Below the pieces are notes generated by a model. It had not been told where the DNA came from. It saw only the letters and a list, made by a program, of their open reading frames with translations, and did no database searches. This document shows, one piece after another, positions 38,753 through 48,290 of a stretch of 64,000 nucleotides of DNA. The stretch spans positions 1-64,000 of the forward strand of contig NZ_FUXG01000013.1 of NCBI RefSeq assembly GCF_900167095.1, in the 5' to 3' direction. The stretch is from Oceanospirillum multiglobuliferum. Its GTDB lineage: Bacteria > Pseudomonadota > Gammaproteobacteria > Pseudomonadales > Halomonadaceae. Each line of letters starts with the position of its first letter. Position 1 is the stretch's first letter. Both the position numbers and the translations under genes were made by a program.

Positions 38753-38785
38753 GTTAACAAAGGCGCAATATGCGCCTTTGTTAAC
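38753..38785. terminator. Bidirectional terminator with 15-bp perfect stem
   Basis: GTTAACAAAGGCGCA pairs exactly with TGCGCCTTTGTTAAC around a three-base loop. It separates the convergent kinase and MFS genes. Confidence 0.85.
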
Positions 38786-38795
38786 TTGTGTATTA

Positions 38796-40010
38796 TTAAC
38801 TTTTAGCCGCAGCCAGCCGAGCAGACTCATCTAGTATATGAGCAGTACGGTCTGAAAATTTAAGCCAAACAATCAACAATGTACCCAAGGCAACAAAACC
38901 ACCTGCCAGCCATAAACCAATATCATAGTACCCTGTCTGCTCTGCAATCATGCCTGTTAGCGCTGGGGCTATCACTTGTGCAGCACCGTAAGACAGTGTC
39001 ATTTTGCCCATTAGTTTAGCAGGCTTGGTCGGGTATAAACGCCCAGCCATGGTTAGGACTAAACTAACGCAGCCGACAAATGTTCCGCCAAAGAGCAAGG
39101 CACTGAACAGAGCTACTTCAAGGCTGTGATAAAACGTCGGTAAAACAATCCCCGCGATTTGTAGGCTATAGGCCAAAATTAATGCATTGAGGTAACCCAA
39201 TTTACGCGCGATTAAATCCCAGTTCATCACCGCTGGCGCTGCGGCCAAACCCACTACTGCAAAGGTTAAAGCGCCCATACCAGACAAGGCGGGAATACGC
39301 TCCACAATGGTGACAATAAAGGTTGCACTGATCACATATCCATAGCCTGCACAAAAGTAAGCCGCCAACATCAAACGCATAAACTTCTTGGTAGGAGGAT
39401 TGTCCTGTAGCGCTTGGCCTGTGGAGGTTGTAGGTGCAGTGTCTGGTTTTGGTAACCAAAGCCAAGCGGGAATCGCCAATATCACAGCAATTAGCGAAAA
39501 CCATAACCACTGTTCAGACCAGCTTAATGACCAGCGCAACATTAACTCCACCGCAATGGCGGCTACCACAATGCCGATACCCACCCCCGAAAAGTGAATA
39601 CCCAATTCACTTCGGTGATGATGACGAATCAGCCAGTTAAGGATTAAGCCAGAAGCAATCAACATTGACCCTGCACTGCTAAGGCCAGATAAAAAGCGTA
39701 ATATCGACCACAACAACATATTATCGGTAAAAGCCATAGCGGCTGTCGTCACAATCGCAGTCACTAAACCAAAGCGGTACAAGGTATCTTTCAGTTTAAG
39801 ATCGCTGACAGATGCTGCAATTAAAGCACCCAACATATAGCCTACGTAGTTAATGGCCGCTAACCAGCCTCCTTCCGCGTCACCCATCCAAGTTTGATCT
39901 TGCATCACAGGTAATAAAGGTGTGTAAGCAAAACGCGCAATACCCACGCATAAAATCTGGCTGAAAAGCCCTGCCAGCAGCACTTTTATTCGGGTAGTCG
40001 AGTGATTCAT
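38796..40010 (-). CDS. YbfB/YjiJ-type MFS transporter
   Basis: A 404-residue protein with 12 predicted membrane helices. It begins with the family pattern LCVGIARFAYTPLLPVMQ and contains LAAINYVGYMLGALIA and LRFLSGLSSAGSMLIASGL, characteristic of the YbfB/YjiJ branch of the major facilitator superfamily. The substrate is unknown, and no neighbouring gene suggests one. It is a single gene with a strong terminator at its 3' end. Confidence 0.85.
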   Translation of the reverse strand: MNHSTTRIKVLLAGLFSQILCVGIARFAYTPLLPVMQDQTWMGDAEGGWLAAINYVGYMLGALIAASVSDLKLKDTLYRFGLVTAIVTTAAMAFTDNMLLWSILRFLSGLSSAGSMLIASGLILNWLIRHHHRSELGIHFSGVGIGIVVAAIAVELMLRWSLSWSEQWLWFSLIAVILAIPAWLWLPKPDTAPTTSTGQALQDNPPTKKFMRLMLAAYFCAGYGYVISATFIVTIVERIPALSGMGALTFAVVGLAAAPAVMNWDLIARKLGYLNALILAYSLQIAGIVLPTFYHSLEVALFSALLFGGTFVGCVSLVLTMAGRLYPTKPAKLMGKMTLSYGAAQVIAPALTGMIAEQTGYYDIGLWLAGGFVALGTLLIVWLKFSDRTAHILDESARLAAAKS

Positions 40011-40313
40011 CTCTCATCTTATCCTTTTGATTATTCTTATAATTTAAGCCATAGACAAAGCTTTTCAATGATCGTCAGCTTAATGCTTCTATTAGATCAG
40101 GGATAATGATTAATTAAGATAGCCTTCATCTGTTTTTGTGATGAGGCTACAGTTGGGCTGATGATCATGTTGGCAGGCTAAAATTTGAGAAGTGCTATTT
40201 GGCAAACAAAGCATTACAGGGATGGGGTCGTTTTTCTATAGACTTATTGCCACTCAGTATGTCTATACTATTCAATAAGTTAAGCCGTCAGGTCTCAGAG
40301 AAAGGTACTATAG
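40011..40313. other. Intergenic region between the MFS gene and the HIT gene
   Basis: About 300 bases between divergent genes. AAAGG precedes the HIT gene start. A TATACT box near 40266 may be its -10 element, but the -35 is unclear. Nothing else is recognised. Confidence 0.4.
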
Positions 40314-40742
40314 ATGTTCACACTACACTCTCGCTTAGAGCAAGACACTATTCCCGTGGCAGATCTAGGTGTTAGCCGTTTATGTATGATGAATGATGCT
40401 CGATACCCTTGGTTTATTTTAATTCCTAGAGTTGGGGGTATTACAGAGCTTTACGAGTTAGAGCAAGAGGTGCTTGTACAAGTGATGAAAGAGTCTTGTG
40501 CTTTAGCTGAAGCGATGATGCAAGCCTTTCATGGACAAAAGATGAATGTCGCAGCTCTTGGTAATATTGTGCCACAGCTGCATATTCATCATGTAGTGCG
40601 AGCAGAGGGCGACGCTGCTTGGCCTGCCCCCGTTTGGGGTGTTGGACAAACAGAACCCATGGGTACCGCACAGGCACGCGCCCGTATTCAGGTTTTACTT
40701 CCAGAGCTTATTACTCGCTTACCAGACTTAGCTGTCGCTTAA
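40314..40742 (+). CDS. HIT-family nucleotide-binding protein
   Basis: A 142-residue histidine-triad protein. The catalytic triad segment reads LHIHHVVR near residue 90 (the HxHxH core, with a variation in the third position), preceded by MNVAALGNIVPQ, as in HIT hydrolases and Ap4A-related phosphohydrolases. It probably cleaves nucleotide phosphoramidates or dinucleotides. The next gene starts 18 bases downstream, and the two form an operon. Confidence 0.85.
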   Translation: MFTLHSRLEQDTIPVADLGVSRLCMMNDARYPWFILIPRVGGITELYELEQEVLVQVMKESCALAEAMMQAFHGQKMNVAALGNIVPQLHIHHVVRAEGDAAWPAPVWGVGQTEPMGTAQARARIQVLLPELITRLPDLAVA

Positions 40743-40760
40743 TCGGATTGAGGAGGCTTT

Positions 40761-41909
40761 ATGCAACTGCGAGTACTGCAGCAACTTAGCGAGTTAAGTC
40801 CTTCTCAATGGTCACAACTGCAACTTACTGGTAATCCTTTTTTAAACCCAGTTTTTTTAACCGCACTAGAGCACACAAGTGTTGTGGGTGGGGATACTGG
40901 CTGGCAACCTTGTCATCTATTGTTAGAAGATGCGCAAGGTATAGCGGCGTTAATGCCCACATATGTTAAGTACCACTCTTATGGTGAATATGTTTTTGAC
41001 TGGGTTTGGGCTGAGGCCTATGAAAGCCAGCATTTAGAATATTACCCCAAGCTAGTCAGTGCGATTCCTTACACGCCCAGCGAAGGCAGCAGAGTGTTAC
41101 TGAGAATAGATTATAGTTTTGAGCAAGTACTACCGCACTTTTTAGCAGGTATTCAGCAATTGGTACGACAATATAAGCTCTCCAGCTGGCATCTACTGTT
41201 CCCTGACCAGCACAGCTACCAACAAGGCTTAAAGCAAAATTTATTAGGGCGTACAAGTTGTCAATATCATTGGCAGAATACTGAAGGCTGGCAAGATTTT
41301 GAGCAGTTTCTGAATAGTTTTAGTGCTAAGAAAAGGAAAAATGTTCGACAGGAACGGCGTAAAATTGTAGATCAAGGTATTAAACTAAGACGTGTGCGGG
41401 GAGCAGAAATAAGTCAGTCTCAGCTGAGACATTTTTATCAGTGCTACCAAACAACTTACCAGCAACGTGGCCGGCAAGGATATCTAAACATGGATTTTTT
41501 CCAGTATCTAGTAGAGCAGATGCCTGAGAAAATTATGTTGGTAGAAGCTTACATCAAGGACGAATTGGAACAAAATTGCAGTATTGCCGCCGCGCTGTTT
41601 TTTTATGATCAGTCTCGCCTTTATGGTCGATATTGGGGAAGTCGAGCTGATGTTGATTGTCTGCACTTTGAGGTTTGTTATTACCAAGGTATAGAGTTCT
41701 GTTTAGAACAGGGTTTAACCCACTTCGACCCCGGCACACAGGGTGAGCATAAGGTTGCCAGAGGTTTTTCGCCTTATTTGACACATTCAAACCATTGGAT
41801 TGCAGAACCCTTATTTTCACAGACTATTCAGCAGTGGCTTAAGTCGGAACAGCAACAAATAGAGGCCTATGCTCAAGCGATAGACTTAAAAACTCCGTTC
41901 AGAAAATAG
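40761..41909 (+). CDS. GNAT/FemAB-like acyltransferase (DUF482 / PF04339 type)
   Basis: A 382-residue protein of the family called peptidogalycan biosynthesis or GNAT N-acetyltransferase. Diagnostic segments are NPFLNPVFLTALE at the start, YVKYHSYGEYVFDWVWA, a basic stretch SAKKRKNVRQERRK, YGRYWGS, LHFEVCYYQGIEFCLE and FDPGTQGEHKVARGF. It probably transfers an acyl or aminoacyl group, but the substrate is not established. GGAGG precedes the ATG. It is coupled with a HIT protein. Confidence 0.85.
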   Translation: MQLRVLQQLSELSPSQWSQLQLTGNPFLNPVFLTALEHTSVVGGDTGWQPCHLLLEDAQGIAALMPTYVKYHSYGEYVFDWVWAEAYESQHLEYYPKLVSAIPYTPSEGSRVLLRIDYSFEQVLPHFLAGIQQLVRQYKLSSWHLLFPDQHSYQQGLKQNLLGRTSCQYHWQNTEGWQDFEQFLNSFSAKKRKNVRQERRKIVDQGIKLRRVRGAEISQSQLRHFYQCYQTTYQQRGRQGYLNMDFFQYLVEQMPEKIMLVEAYIKDELEQNCSIAAALFFYDQSRLYGRYWGSRADVDCLHFEVCYYQGIEFCLEQGLTHFDPGTQGEHKVARGFSPYLTHSNHWIAEPLFSQTIQQWLKSEQQQIEAYAQAIDLKTPFRK

Positions 41910-42110
41910 ATAAATTAGAGCCGCACTTCCAAAAACTGAATAACTGCCTTACTCTTTGTTTGTAAAGAAAAACTTTATTATTGATCTTTGTCCAAGTCAT
42001 AGATGCATGTGTTTGACATGTAGAATGATTAAGTATTGACTATCAACAAGTTACTCCCTCACTAAAGCATATTTGCTCAAGCATGAGCATTAACAATAAG
42101 ATTGTTCAGT

Positions 42111-43721
42111 ATGAAAAAATTATTAGTCGTGGAAGACAGTGCCCTTTTTGCCAAAATGCTGAGTAAGCAACTTGCAGAAAATAATCTTTTTGAAGTGCAC
42201 ATGGCATACAGTCATAAAGAAGCAGAGGTGCTACTCAGTCGACATGACTTCTTTGCTGCAATTACCGACTTAGTGTTACCAGATGCTGGCGAGGGGCAAA
42301 TCGTTGGTACTGTTGTGAAGAAAAATATCCCCGTAATTGCATTAACAGGCTCAATGAGTGATGAATTGCAAAAGCAGATCTCATCCATGCCTATTGTTGA
42401 CTATGTAATTAAAGAAGGGAAAAGCGATCTTTGCTATGCCGTTCGCTTAGCTGAGTTGCTATTAGACACTAAAGGTGTTGATATATTAGTAGTTGATGAT
42501 TCAAGGGTTGCACTTGCCAGTGTAATAAGTTTACTAGAGCCATTACTGTTTAATATTCATACGGCTAGCTCTGGTAAGGAAGCTTTGGAAATTTTGAAAG
42601 CCAATCCAAAAATCTCACTTATGGTAACCGATCATGAAATGCCTGAGATGACAGGATTAGAGCTATCCCGTGAAGTTCGCCGACACCATGACGAACTTAC
42701 TTTACCGATTATTGCGGTAACAGGTATGCGAGAGCCAAAGTTAGAAGCTCGTTTTCTTAAAAGTGGCGTAAACGACTTTTTGATTAAGCCGTTCTCCCGC
42801 GAAGAGTTTATCAGTCGTATTGTCACGTTAGTCAGCGCCCGTGAGCGCTATAAACAGATTCAGCGCTATGCCGATACCGTTGATCGTTATGTGATTTCAT
42901 CCAGCACTGATGAACACGGTATTATTCGGGCCGTTAGCCAAGCTTTCTGTGATATTTCAGGCTATAGTCGAGAAGAGCTGTTGGGGCGGAATCACAATAT
43001 TGTGCGTCACCCTGATATGCCAAATTCACTCTATCAGTCGTTATGGCAGACAGTTAAGTCAGGCAAGAGCTGGCGTGGCGAAGTTAAGAACAGTAAGAAA
43101 GATGGGAGCTATTACTGGGTTGACGTTAATATCGAACCTCAGTTTGATTCTCAAGGCCAAATTAATGGCTTTACCGCCATTCGACAAGACATCACCAATA
43201 AAAAATATGTTGAAGAGCTTTCTATCACCGATCCTATGACAGGGCTATATAATCGTCGTTACTTTTCTGACCAGTTTCCAGTTTATGCTGAGAAGGCTGA
43301 AGAAAAGGGCGATTTGCTTGCCTTTTTGATGTTTGACGTTGATAAATTCAAGCAATATAACGATAACTATGGCCACCAAGCAGGCGACCACGTATTGATT
43401 GAATGTGCTAAGGCCTTTAAAACTTTAGCTAAAGAGATAGAGGCTTTACCTTTCCGTTTAGGTGGAGAGGAGTTTGCTTTACTCTTTACAACAGACTCTG
43501 CCGACCTCGCACAAACAAGGGCTGAAATTGCACGAAAAGCGATTCAAGACCTTGCCATTCCTCACGCTTATAATACCGCTGCTGAAGTGATCACTGCTTC
43601 TTTTGGACTATGTTTGATTAAACATAATGCCGACATCGAAGAGACCTATAAAAAAGCAGACGACGCACTGTATGAAGCCAAAGAGCAAGGCCGTAACCGT
43701 GTAATTACGTTGCACTTGTAG
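42111..43721 (+). CDS. REC-REC-PAS-GGDEF diguanylate cyclase response regulator
   Basis: A 536-residue cytoplasmic signalling protein with no membrane segment. It has two receiver domains in tandem: LLVVEDS with phospho-Asp 53 in ITDLVLPD, and ILVVDDS with Asp in MVTDHEMPEMTG. A PAS/PAC domain follows (ISGYSREELLGRNHNIVRHPDMP; YWVDVNIEPQFD). The C-terminal GGDEF domain has its active motif RLGGEEFALLF at about 449-459. No RxxD inhibitory site precedes GGEEF, so product inhibition may be absent. It likely makes cyclic di-GMP under phosphorelay control. The ATG at 42111 is preferred over an upstream TTG. Confidence 0.92.
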   Translation: MKKLLVVEDSALFAKMLSKQLAENNLFEVHMAYSHKEAEVLLSRHDFFAAITDLVLPDAGEGQIVGTVVKKNIPVIALTGSMSDELQKQISSMPIVDYVIKEGKSDLCYAVRLAELLLDTKGVDILVVDDSRVALASVISLLEPLLFNIHTASSGKEALEILKANPKISLMVTDHEMPEMTGLELSREVRRHHDELTLPIIAVTGMREPKLEARFLKSGVNDFLIKPFSREEFISRIVTLVSARERYKQIQRYADTVDRYVISSSTDEHGIIRAVSQAFCDISGYSREELLGRNHNIVRHPDMPNSLYQSLWQTVKSGKSWRGEVKNSKKDGSYYWVDVNIEPQFDSQGQINGFTAIRQDITNKKYVEELSITDPMTGLYNRRYFSDQFPVYAEKAEEKGDLLAFLMFDVDKFKQYNDNYGHQAGDHVLIECAKAFKTLAKEIEALPFRLGGEEFALLFTTDSADLAQTRAEIARKAIQDLAIPHAYNTAAEVITASFGLCLIKHNADIEETYKKADDALYEAKEQGRNRVITLHL

Positions 43722-43828
43722 GCTTAGAATATACTTTCAAAACTAGGGAAAGCTAAGTGCTGCGCGCCAAGGTGGCGTCATATTAAGCACATGCAGTGCT
43801 TTTCTGATCAAAATAAAAGGATATGGAC

Positions 43829-45157
43829 ATGACTGAATCTGTCGCTCGTTTTGAGCTTATAGAACAAGAGCTTAATCGTGTGGATGGTTATGCTCCATCG
43901 CAAGGTCACCCTAAGCACCTCAAAATGGCAAATAATCCATTTGTATTTCTGAGAGGTTCAGCACAACTTTTTTATGCTGACTTAGCTTCTGGCGTTATCA
44001 AGCTACCGCCCTCACTTTATAAGCTGCCGCTCACCACAATTATGGGGGATTGTCACAGCGCTAACTTTGGCTTTTTAAGTGAAGAGGGTTCTCATGGTGA
44101 CAGCATTATTTTTTGTCCCAATGATTTTGATGACGCTTGTATCGGTCATGCGGCATGGGACTTACTACGCTTCGCTGTTAGTTTGGCGCTAGCAGTTGAC
44201 TACGCCCAAGGTATTCAGCAAGGTCTGTATACGACAGAATATGAGGTGAAAGACAAACCTGCTGTAAGCAGTGCTGAGACTCGGGCTGCAATCGAAGCCT
44301 TTTTGGAAGCTTATACCGATATTTGTCATGAAGGTTTGTCTGATCCTCAAAGCCGTTTATTTGCGATATCTGGCTTCCACTCGGGGCATATTTTGTCAAA
44401 GCGCTACCAAAAAGCTTTAGGTCGAACTTGTGGCGGTGAGGCTTTTACCGAAAAAAGCTCTCTTGCTAAAGCGGTTGATCTAAATGTTTTACCGCTACGT
44501 TTTAAAGCATTGCCAGAGCGCTTTAATGCAATTAGTGCACTATTGTATCAAGAGATAGAGGAAACTTTTGCCCCTTATGTTGACGATAGCATTATTGATA
44601 TTGTTCAGCGTGTTAATGCTGGCACTGGTTCTGTCAATATGGCGCGCTACTACCTGCTAGTGGGGCCTAAAACTCAAGAGGGCATAACGCCAGATTTGGC
44701 TTTGTACCACATCGTTGAGGTTAAGAAACAACGTCATGCCGCGCCTTTATTCCATTTTCCCAGCTTGAGCCCTGTTAATCAATTAAACCCTGCACACCTG
44801 ACTGTTAACTGCCAACTCAGAATGCAACGTCGACCAGATTTGGTATTAGATGAAGCGGAATGGCAAGGTGCACATTGGCTTATTCGCTCTCGCCATCACG
44901 CCCGAGTGGGTATTGATCCAGAGCAGATTACCTTTGGCAAAAAAGCAGTTAAAGGTGGATTCATTGATTATGCTGCAACCTGTGGTGAGGCTTTGGCGCT
45001 TGCACATTGTCGCGGAGATCGTCGTTCCACTCAGTTTGAAGCTGCGGTATCTGAGTTATTACCTGATCAAGTTCAAAGTTTGATCAATTGTGCTCTAGAT
45101 TATGCAGAGCAGGTTAAACAAGATTGCAAAGTGCTAAGGCAGATGCTGGCGGGGTAA
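43829..45157 (+). CDS. DUF2252 family protein
   Basis: A 442-residue protein with the DUF2252 pattern: NPFVFLRGSAQLFYADL near the N terminus, TTIMGDCHSANFGFL, and PNDFDDACIGHAAWDLLRFAVSL. The HGD/DFD-like arrangement (GDCHSANFG then FDDA) resembles the catalytic core of aminoglycoside phosphotransferase-like kinases, so a phosphotransferase role is plausible but unproved. The ATG at 43829 has AAAAGG eight bases upstream; the ATG at 43823 is too close to it. Confidence 0.85.
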   Translation: MTESVARFELIEQELNRVDGYAPSQGHPKHLKMANNPFVFLRGSAQLFYADLASGVIKLPPSLYKLPLTTIMGDCHSANFGFLSEEGSHGDSIIFCPNDFDDACIGHAAWDLLRFAVSLALAVDYAQGIQQGLYTTEYEVKDKPAVSSAETRAAIEAFLEAYTDICHEGLSDPQSRLFAISGFHSGHILSKRYQKALGRTCGGEAFTEKSSLAKAVDLNVLPLRFKALPERFNAISALLYQEIEETFAPYVDDSIIDIVQRVNAGTGSVNMARYYLLVGPKTQEGITPDLALYHIVEVKKQRHAAPLFHFPSLSPVNQLNPAHLTVNCQLRMQRRPDLVLDEAEWQGAHWLIRSRHHARVGIDPEQITFGKKAVKGGFIDYAATCGEALALAHCRGDRRSTQFEAAVSELLPDQVQSLINCALDYAEQVKQDCKVLRQMLAG

Positions 45158-45172
45158 TCTTAACTGATAGCT

Positions 45173-45208
45173 TAAGGTGAAGCTTATTTAATTAAGCCTC
45201 ACCTTAAA
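45173..45208. terminator. Bidirectional terminator between convergent genes
   Basis: TAAGGTGA-AGCTTA and TAAGC-CTCACCTTA form an interrupted stem around TTTAAT, between the DUF2252 gene and the minus-strand yccF-like gene. AT-rich flanks support termination. Confidence 0.65.
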
Positions 45209-45217
45209 TAGTATCGA

Positions 45218-45640
45218 TTAACTGCGGTGTACCGCATTGGCAGTTTCGTTACTGACAATGGTTTGTCCCACAGGTGCAAAGGAAATTATCGCCAGCTTAA
45301 TATGTTGGATAGCGAATGGTATACCAATAATGGTGACCGCACACATCACCGCTGAGGTGAGATGTCCAATAGCAAGCCAGATACCTGCAAACAAAATCCA
45401 GAGAACATTACCAATGAAGCCTAATGTACCAGTGCCAATATCTTTTTTACCTGTTAGCTTTTCTCTGCTAATGGCCTGTTTGCCGAAAGGAAAAAAAGAA
45501 AACTGAGCAATGACAAAGCAAGAGCGCCCCCACGGAATGCCGATAATGGTACAGAATGCTAGAATGCCAAATAAAAACCACGCTAGCCCCATAAATACGC
45601 CGCCAAATAAAAACCATATGATATTGCCGATCAAACGCAT
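45218..45640 (-). CDS. yccF: YccF-family inner-membrane protein
   Basis: A 140-residue protein with a duplicated pattern: IGNIIWFLFGGVFMGLAWFL with TIIGIPWG in the first half, and IGNVLWILFAGIWLAIGHL with TIIGIPFAIQ in the second. This is the YccF (DUF307) signature, with four membrane helices. Function is unknown. It is a single gene on the minus strand. Confidence 0.9.
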   Translation of the reverse strand: MRLIGNIIWFLFGGVFMGLAWFLFGILAFCTIIGIPWGRSCFVIAQFSFFPFGKQAISREKLTGKKDIGTGTLGFIGNVLWILFAGIWLAIGHLTSAVMCAVTIIGIPFAIQHIKLAIISFAPVGQTIVSNETANAVHRS

Positions 45641-45723
45641 TGCTTTACCTTGGCCTTTCGAGCCGTAACTTGAGAAGTTTGCTAGACTACAGTTATGAGC
45701 TCTTGATATTCAAGGACTAATTT

Positions 45724-45744
45724 CGGAGGTTCTTTACACCTCCG
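45724..45744. other. Hairpin between the binding-protein gene and yccF
   Basis: CGGAGGT pairs with ACCTCCG around a seven-base loop, about 55 bases past the stop of the minus-strand binding protein. It may be a weak terminator, although it lacks a T-run. Confidence 0.5.
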
Positions 45745-45798
45745 AGCTATCCGCACTAGGTATTTGTTATATTGAAGCAGAGTCTTTGGTCAGCCTGA

Positions 45799-46599
45799 TT
45801 ATTTTGGTGTCTGCATTGCCCAATCGTTTAATGCGCGCTCTAGGTATTGCTCCATTCTACCCTCTTCGGCAAATTGTATTAGGGTTTGCTCTAACTTGTG
45901 CTTAAACGCTTGATTATTACAGGCAGACTTCTGCGACATGGTTAAAAATAGCGCTTGCTCTGTAATTGGTGTGGTGCTGGTTTCAATATTATTGATGTCC
46001 AGTTGTTTTGCGTAGGCTTTTGCAGGGTTCTCTTCGTAGACTAGATAGTCGACCCGTTGAGCATTTAACATCCGCAAAGCTTGCTCTAGGCTGGCAACAT
46101 AACTGATATTCAGATCAGACTTAGCATACTCATCAAACTCTTGCCCAAAACTATTATTGATTACAGTCATGCCTTGTAAGCTTTTTAAATCTGACCATTC
46201 AGAATAAGCAATAGGATGCTCAGTGTTAAACCAAACGGAAGTCTGTGTTTTTTGAAAGGCAGGATATAAATAGTCCATGTATAAAGTTCTGGGCTGAGTA
46301 AAAAAAGCCCCTGCTATCATGTCTACTCGCCCAGCAGCCGTCTCTTGCTGCACCCTACCCCAAGGACCGCTATATATTAAGCTAATCTTAGTGGAGGTCT
46401 CTTTGGCAAGATCATCAATAAGGTATCGAATAGCACCCACTAATTGCCTAGGATCCTTTGGTGATCGCCAAAGGTAAGGGGGATACTCAGCGTTGCCACT
46501 GGCAGTTAGGCCTGAACATGAACTGTCAGCTTTTAGCTGAGAGGTAAAACCAACACTTGTCAGGGCCAGCATCATTACAACTGTTTTGATCAATGGCAT
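45799..46599 (-). CDS. Periplasmic substrate-binding protein, family 3
   Basis: A 266-residue protein with a signal peptide (LIKTVVMMLALTSVGFTSQLKA) and a family 3 solute-binding domain: GNAEYPPYLWRSPKDPRQLVGA, WGRVQQETAAGRVDMIAGAFF, and LNAQRVDYLVYEE in the second lobe. It resembles the gene at 335-1123 in class but not closely in sequence. No transporter genes adjoin, so it may be an orphan receptor. The ATG at 46599 has GGAG upstream; the longer frame from 46650 lacks one. Confidence 0.8.
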   Translation of the reverse strand: MPLIKTVVMMLALTSVGFTSQLKADSSCSGLTASGNAEYPPYLWRSPKDPRQLVGAIRYLIDDLAKETSTKISLIYSGPWGRVQQETAAGRVDMIAGAFFTQPRTLYMDYLYPAFQKTQTSVWFNTEHPIAYSEWSDLKSLQGMTVINNSFGQEFDEYAKSDLNISYVASLEQALRMLNAQRVDYLVYEENPAKAYAKQLDINNIETSTTPITEQALFLTMSQKSACNNQAFKHKLEQTLIQFAEEGRMEQYLERALNDWAMQTPK

Positions 46600-46751
46600 A
46601 GTCTTTACTCCTATAAGTAGACCCGCCTTTAAAATTTTATTGTAGAACAATATTATTAAAAAGAGATATTAAAAGGCTAAGGTAATCCCCCTGAAAAATA
46701 GCGGTACTCAAAAGTAGAGTTTTCTCGTAGTCTACATGCAGGATATTCAAC

Positions 46752-46889
46752 ATGAAAAAGTCATGTTATACCGATAGCCAAATCATGGTGACTTTGAAAC
46801 AGACCGAAGCAGGCTCGCTTGTTCCTGAGCTTTGCTGCAAGAATGATATTAGTTCAGCCAGATGTTATAAAAGATGAGCTAAATATGGT
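46752..46889 (+). pseudogene. Remnant of an IS3-family orfA (transposase helix-turn-helix part)
   Basis: From the ATG at 46752 the frame reads MKKSCYTDSQIMVTLKQTEA and continues GSLVPELCCKNDISSARCYK, then R-stop, then AKYG. Intact IS3-group OrfA proteins of this type read much the same, with FYKWRAKYGG at the point of the stop (TGA at 46875-46877). Only about 45 codons remain and no orfB, inverted repeats or direct repeats are found, so this is an old decayed fragment in the 385-bp gap between the binding-protein and MFS genes. Confidence 0.8.
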
Positions 46890-46984
46890 TATGGCATTGT
46901 TACTCATATTGGTGGACAAAATCAGCGCGCTTCTTTCTTCTTTATGCTCTAATGCTGACCCCCAAATTTTGAAGGGATATTACG

Positions 46985-48217
46985 ATGTCTAATGCTAAAT
47001 CATCTCTATCCGCAGGGCAGGCCAGTGGTGTGCAAGTGACAACAGGCTTATTGTTGATGTTATCGGCACTGACGGCTTTAGCACCTCTGGGAACTGATAT
47101 TTATCTTGCGGCAGTGCCAAGTATGGCGCTCGATTTTTCCGTCGCAATTCATGATGTAGAAGCCTCTATTAGCTACTTTCTAGTAGGTTTGAGTTTAGGC
47201 CAGCTATTGGGAGGGCCATTATCGGATCGCTTTGGCCGCCGTAAATTAGTTATCAGTGGACTGGGGCTTTTCGCCTTGTCTAGTTTGGGTATTCTCTTTT
47301 CAGAGGGCTTAATTCAACTGTGGCTATTTCGCTTTATTCAAGCTTTAGGTGGGGGGCTTGCAATGGTGAATAGCTCAGCGATTATCCGAGACCTCAGCTC
47401 GGGAAAAGCAGGGGCTGCAAATATCATTCGAGTAATGCAAGTGATGATGATTGCGCCTTTGGCTGCTCCGATCATCGGTATGTTGATCTTACAAATTAGT
47501 AACTGGAATAACATCTTTGTATTTTTAATGCTTTATAGCCTGATTTTGATGCTACTGTTCTACCGTTATTTACCAGAAACCAGTCCAATGCAAGCAAGCG
47601 GTAATTGGTTTAGTAATTACTTTGCAGTGATTCGAGAGTATCGGGTTTGGGGGTTTATCGCATCGACTTGTGCAGCCTATGCAGGACTCTTGGGCTTTAT
47701 TACAGCATCTCCTGGAGTATTGATGGGTTACTTCGGGCTATCTGAAACCCTTTACCCTTTTGTATTCGGTTTCAATGTCTTGATGATGGTGTTGATGAGT
47801 CGAGCTAACTTACGGTTGCTAGGTCGGTTTGAATCATCGCAGCTGATCTCAATTGGACAAGGCATGCAGCTGTTATCCAGCAGTCTTATGTTGGCTTATA
47901 TTCTGCTTTCTGAGCAGCATACACTCTATATCTTGATTCCATTAACAATGCTGTTTATGGGAAGCCACAGTTTTGTTGTTGCTAACAGTATCGCTTGTAC
48001 AACAGAACTATTTCCGCAACGCGCAGGCACTGCTACCGCTTTAATAGCTGCGCTAGGTTTCTTCTCTGGCGGTCTATCAGGCGGCATTATCGGCTATTTT
48101 TCTGATGGTACACCGCTACCTATGGTCAGTGTTCTATTTGTAGCTTGTCTAACGGGCATCGGTATTCGTTGGATTACTCGATGTTCAGGTTGCAAAAAAA
48201 TTAGCTCCATCACCTGA
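46985..48217 (+). CDS. Bcr/CflA-type multidrug efflux MFS transporter
   Basis: A 410-residue, 12-helix drug:H+ antiporter of the major facilitator superfamily. Hallmarks are the helix 1 segment LTALAPLGTDIYLAAVPSM, the loop motif GGPLSDRFGRRKLVISG, and FRFIQALGGGLAMVNSSAII (antiporter motif region of helix 4). The substrate range is unknown. The last 20 or so residues (ITRCSGCKKISSIT) are unusual for the family. GAAGGG precedes the ATG. It stands between an IS remnant and a decayed gene. Confidence 0.88.
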   Translation: MSNAKSSLSAGQASGVQVTTGLLLMLSALTALAPLGTDIYLAAVPSMALDFSVAIHDVEASISYFLVGLSLGQLLGGPLSDRFGRRKLVISGLGLFALSSLGILFSEGLIQLWLFRFIQALGGGLAMVNSSAIIRDLSSGKAGAANIIRVMQVMMIAPLAAPIIGMLILQISNWNNIFVFLMLYSLILMLLFYRYLPETSPMQASGNWFSNYFAVIREYRVWGFIASTCAAYAGLLGFITASPGVLMGYFGLSETLYPFVFGFNVLMMVLMSRANLRLLGRFESSQLISIGQGMQLLSSSLMLAYILLSEQHTLYILIPLTMLFMGSHSFVVANSIACTTELFPQRAGTATALIAALGFFSGGLSGGIIGYFSDGTPLPMVSVLFVACLTGIGIRWITRCSGCKKISSIT

Positions 48218-48290
48218 GCGATTTCTGCTAGAAGCTCGTTGGCTGTAAAAACACAATGTGGATGCTGATATAGTAAATAAGGAATCCTAG

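Noticed and set aside
46670-46985. Complete IS3-type element with both terminal repeats
   Set aside because: C-rich stretches near both ends are in direct rather than inverted orientation, and no orfB is present; only the orfA fragment is supported.
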